A DNA stretch of 15,228 nucleotides, from the NCBI GenBank assembly GCA_035532215.1, contig DATKRK010000202.1:1-15228 (forward strand), in the 5' to 3' direction. The position numbers were made by a program, and so were the translations under genes. How positions within the stretch are numbered: position 1 is the first letter of the stretch; every line of letters starts with the position of its first letter. Shown in pieces: positions 13,473-15,228 of the stretch. Under the pieces are notes generated by a model, which ran no database searches, was not told the DNA's origin, and saw nothing but the letters and a program-made list of their open reading frames with translations. Source of the stretch: JAICIG01 sp035532215. GTDB taxonomy: Bacteria; Planctomycetota; Planctomycetia; Pirellulales; JAICIG01.

Positions 13473-15228
13473 TTACTTTAATGTCAAACGCGGTTCGACC
13501 CAAACCGCCTTGGCGCCGGAATTCGATCCCAGGCACAGCACCCGCAGTTCCAAGAGCTGAATTTTGCCCAGCGGCGCCTCGCAATGGTCGATGTCTTCGC
13601 CCAACTTGATCGGCTTCGATCTCCAGAGCAGCCCGCCGTCGCCCCAGACCTCGAAAATCAAGGGCGTCGAGCTGGAGCGGTTGGGATAACTCAAGCCGAC
13701 GTCGGCGGTGAACAGCAGTGCTTTCTTGTTGACGATATACGTCACGCTGGCGAAGCCATTGTCGGGCGGCGGCATGAACAGCCCTTTGGGCGACGCCTGG
13801 CCGCTCACTTTGAGATCGTTTCCCAGGTCGTCGCGGCCTTTGCCCAGCCAGTTCTTATCGACGATGACGGTCGCTTCCGGCAGGTCGACCAGGTATTTGA
13901 TCGCGGCGACGGCGGGAGCGTCGCCTTCGATTTCAGCCAGCCGCTTTTCCGCAGTCTCCTTGTCGAGCCCCGCGGGAAACGGCGCCGCCTGGCGATACCA
14001 GAAGCCGGCGCGTTTGAGCAGCGCCTTGCGCGACGGCCCCTTCTCGCCCTCGGCGAGTTTCCACCATTCATCCGCCAAGGCTTTTTCGTCTTCGGCTTGG
14101 TCGGGGTCGGCCAGGTCGCGCTCGGCGAGCGCCTTGTACGCCGGGTCGTCGCCGCGCGCCAAATACGGCAGGGCGCGCGGCCAGTCTGCCTTGGTCAAGC
14201 CATAGAACTCGCCAACGGCCGCGTTGGCCTGAGGGTCGTTTTCGTTGGTTTCCAGCCTTGCGCGATCTTCGCGGATTGCGAGATAGGCTTTGGCGATTCG
14301 CTCCGCCTCGCGTTTCTGCTCGGCGACCTGTTTCGTCAACTGTAGGTTCTTCAGGGCGCGAGCCGCAGCCTGAGCGAGGCCAGCCGCTTTCGAAGCTTTG
14401 TCGAACTCGTCGGCCCCGACGAATTCGTCGAGCAGCTTCAGCGCAGCGTCGAACAATTCTTGCCTCTGCTGCTGCGAGGCGGCCGCTTTGGCCGTTTTGG
14501 CGAAGGCTTCCAACTGCAACTCGCGAGCGTCGGCTTGAAACCAGTTCGCCGTTTCGTTCGCGGCTTTTGCCGCAACCTTCGCGCTGCCACTTTCGGCCGC
14601 CAGATTGCGGGCCATTTCGAGCAACACATAGCGGTCGGCCGATGCGTCGCCTGCCTCGCCCGCCTTTTCGATCAGTTTCTCGGCCAAGGCTTGCTTTCGA
14701 TCTGGCTCCGTGGCGTTGGTTAGCGGAACGCTGAACAACTCGCGGGCCTGACGCTCGGCCTTCGCCAATTCCTGACGCTCGGGAACCGGAGCTTTGACCT
14801 CGGGGCCGTTGATGAGCGCGCCCAGCGTGCGGCGATCGTGCGATGGCGAGCGGCGTTTGGGCGATTTTACCGGCTCGTTCGACAATTCTGGCGGACCGCT
14901 CAGCGGACCGGCGACGTTCGACAAATCGGAAATCGTGGTCAGTTCGAGCTTGCTGATCGCAAATTTTGTCGATTCCGAGCCGATCAATTCCAGCCGTTCG
15001 ACCGCCGGCGGCCGCCACTGGTCCGGCCACGACAGCCGATCGAAATCGCCCTCGTAGTCGATCACCGGTTCGCCATTGACGGCGACACGGATGCCGCCCA
15101 AGTTCACGGTAAACACGAGCGTGTTCGCTTGGCCCTCGCCGAGCACGCGTCCGGCGTGCGTGCTCGGGTTGTTTTCCGCTGACTGGCCGTCGAGCAGGTG
15201 CAGTCCGCTGGCCTTTGCACCCCAGCCG
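13473..15228 (-). CDS. Protein with laminin-G-like start and C-terminal NPCBM-like domain (5' end missing)
   Basis: The frame is open to the right edge, so the N-terminus is outside the window; the GTG at 15146 is not a likely start. The visible part is 584 residues. The first ~95 (GWGAKASGLHLLDG, then GEGQANTLVFTVNLGG and VNGEPVIDYEGDF) resemble the concanavalin-like fold of DUF1080/laminin-G modules. About 300 mostly helical, charged residues follow, including GPSRKALLKRAGFWYRQAAP, a TPR-like style seen in planctomycete proteins. The last ~130 read as an NPCBM-like carbohydrate-binding module: SPKGLFMPPPDNGFASVTY, LIFEVWGDGGLLWRSKPI and VWVEPRL. Surface or periplasmic binding of polysaccharide is inferred; no enzyme motif is seen. 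The HEAT-like gene follows at 67 bp. Confidence 0.82.
   Translation of the reverse strand, partial: GWGAKASGLHLLDGQSAENNPSTHAGRVLGEGQANTLVFTVNLGGIRVAVNGEPVIDYEGDFDRLSWPDQWRPPAVERLELIGSESTKFAISKLELTTISDLSNVAGPLSGPPELSNEPVKSPKRRSPSHDRRTLGALINGPEVKAPVPERQELAKAERQARELFSVPLTNATEPDRKQALAEKLIEKAGEAGDASADRYVLLEMARNLAAESGSAKVAAKAANETANWFQADARELQLEAFAKTAKAAASQQQRQELFDAALKLLDEFVGADEFDKASKAAGLAQAAARALKNLQLTKQVAEQKREAERIAKAYLAIREDRARLETNENDPQANAAVGEFYGLTKADWPRALPYLARGDDPAYKALAERDLADPDQAEDEKALADEWWKLAEGEKGPSRKALLKRAGFWYRQAAPFPAGLDKETAEKRLAEIEGDAPAVAAIKYLVDLPEATVIVDKNWLGKGRDDLGNDLKVSGQASPKGLFMPPPDNGFASVTYIVNKKALLFTADVGLSYPNRSSSTPLIFEVWGDGGLLWRSKPIKLGEDIDHCEAPLGKIQLLELRVLCLGSNSGAKAVWVEPRLTLK

Noticed and set aside
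10547..13609. Open frame of 1020 codons on the plus strand
   Set aside because: It runs antisense through the synthase-like gene and the HEAT-like gene and into the NPCBM-like one. Its product is compositionally odd (Arg, Ala, Gly, His) with no motif, as expected of a GC-rich shadow frame.
15144..15146. GTG at 15146 as the start of the NPCBM-like protein
   Set aside because: The frame stays open to the window edge and the upstream residues (GWGAKASGLHLLDG) already look like part of the fold, so the real start is outside.

Overview
The window is high-GC bacterial DNA (roughly 60-65% G+C by eye) with the look of a planctomycete, most likely of the Pirellulales type. The grounds are a secreted protein ending in an NPCBM-like module, a HEAT-type exported protein, and dispersed palindromes that spell junk peptides such as LTRSASE and NPKRKRG in shadow frames, a pattern I associate with that group. 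No rRNA, tRNA, CRISPR array, transposase or phage gene was recognised. Assignments rest on reading motifs, not on database searches.

Layout. 1-307: intergenic, with a compound stem-loop (53-117) and a possible 44-residue ORF (144-278, minus). 308-2352, minus strand: thpR (RNA 2',3'-cyclic phosphodiesterase), a PfkB-family sugar kinase and a thioredoxin-fold [2Fe-2S] ferredoxin. 2474-3022, plus: a short MscS-type channel. It converges on a GT39-like membrane glycosyltransferase (3114-4598, minus), and both genes end inside a cluster of GTAG-plus-hairpin repeats. 4599-4927: gene-free, holding a second repeat pair of the same design. 4928-6511, minus: an aldehyde dehydrogenase of the alpha-ketoglutaric-semialdehyde type. 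Divergent from it, across a perfect 16-bp palindrome, is a two-gene phospholipid operon (6707-8286, plus): plsC makes phosphatidic acid and cdsA activates it to CDP-diacylglycerol, with ATGA overlap. 8287-8884: about 600 bp of nested inverted repeats without a credible gene. 8885-9208, minus: a small protein of unknown function. 9435-11467, minus: a deoxyhypusine-synthase-like protein translationally coupled (ATGA) to an RfaE1/HldE-like sugar kinase. 11648-13405, minus: exported HEAT-like protein. 13473 to the right edge, minus: a protein with a laminin-G-like start, a helical middle and an NPCBM-like C-terminus, its 5' end outside the window.

Most genes look like housekeeping or envelope functions. 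The strongest candidates for something under-described are (i) five GTAG+hairpin units with compensatory stem changes, resembling REP/REPIN elements, which supply the stop codons of two converging genes and may have truncated the channel; (ii) the nested inverted-repeat island at 8319-8828; (iii) the coupled deoxyhypusine-synthase-like/heptose-kinase-like pair.
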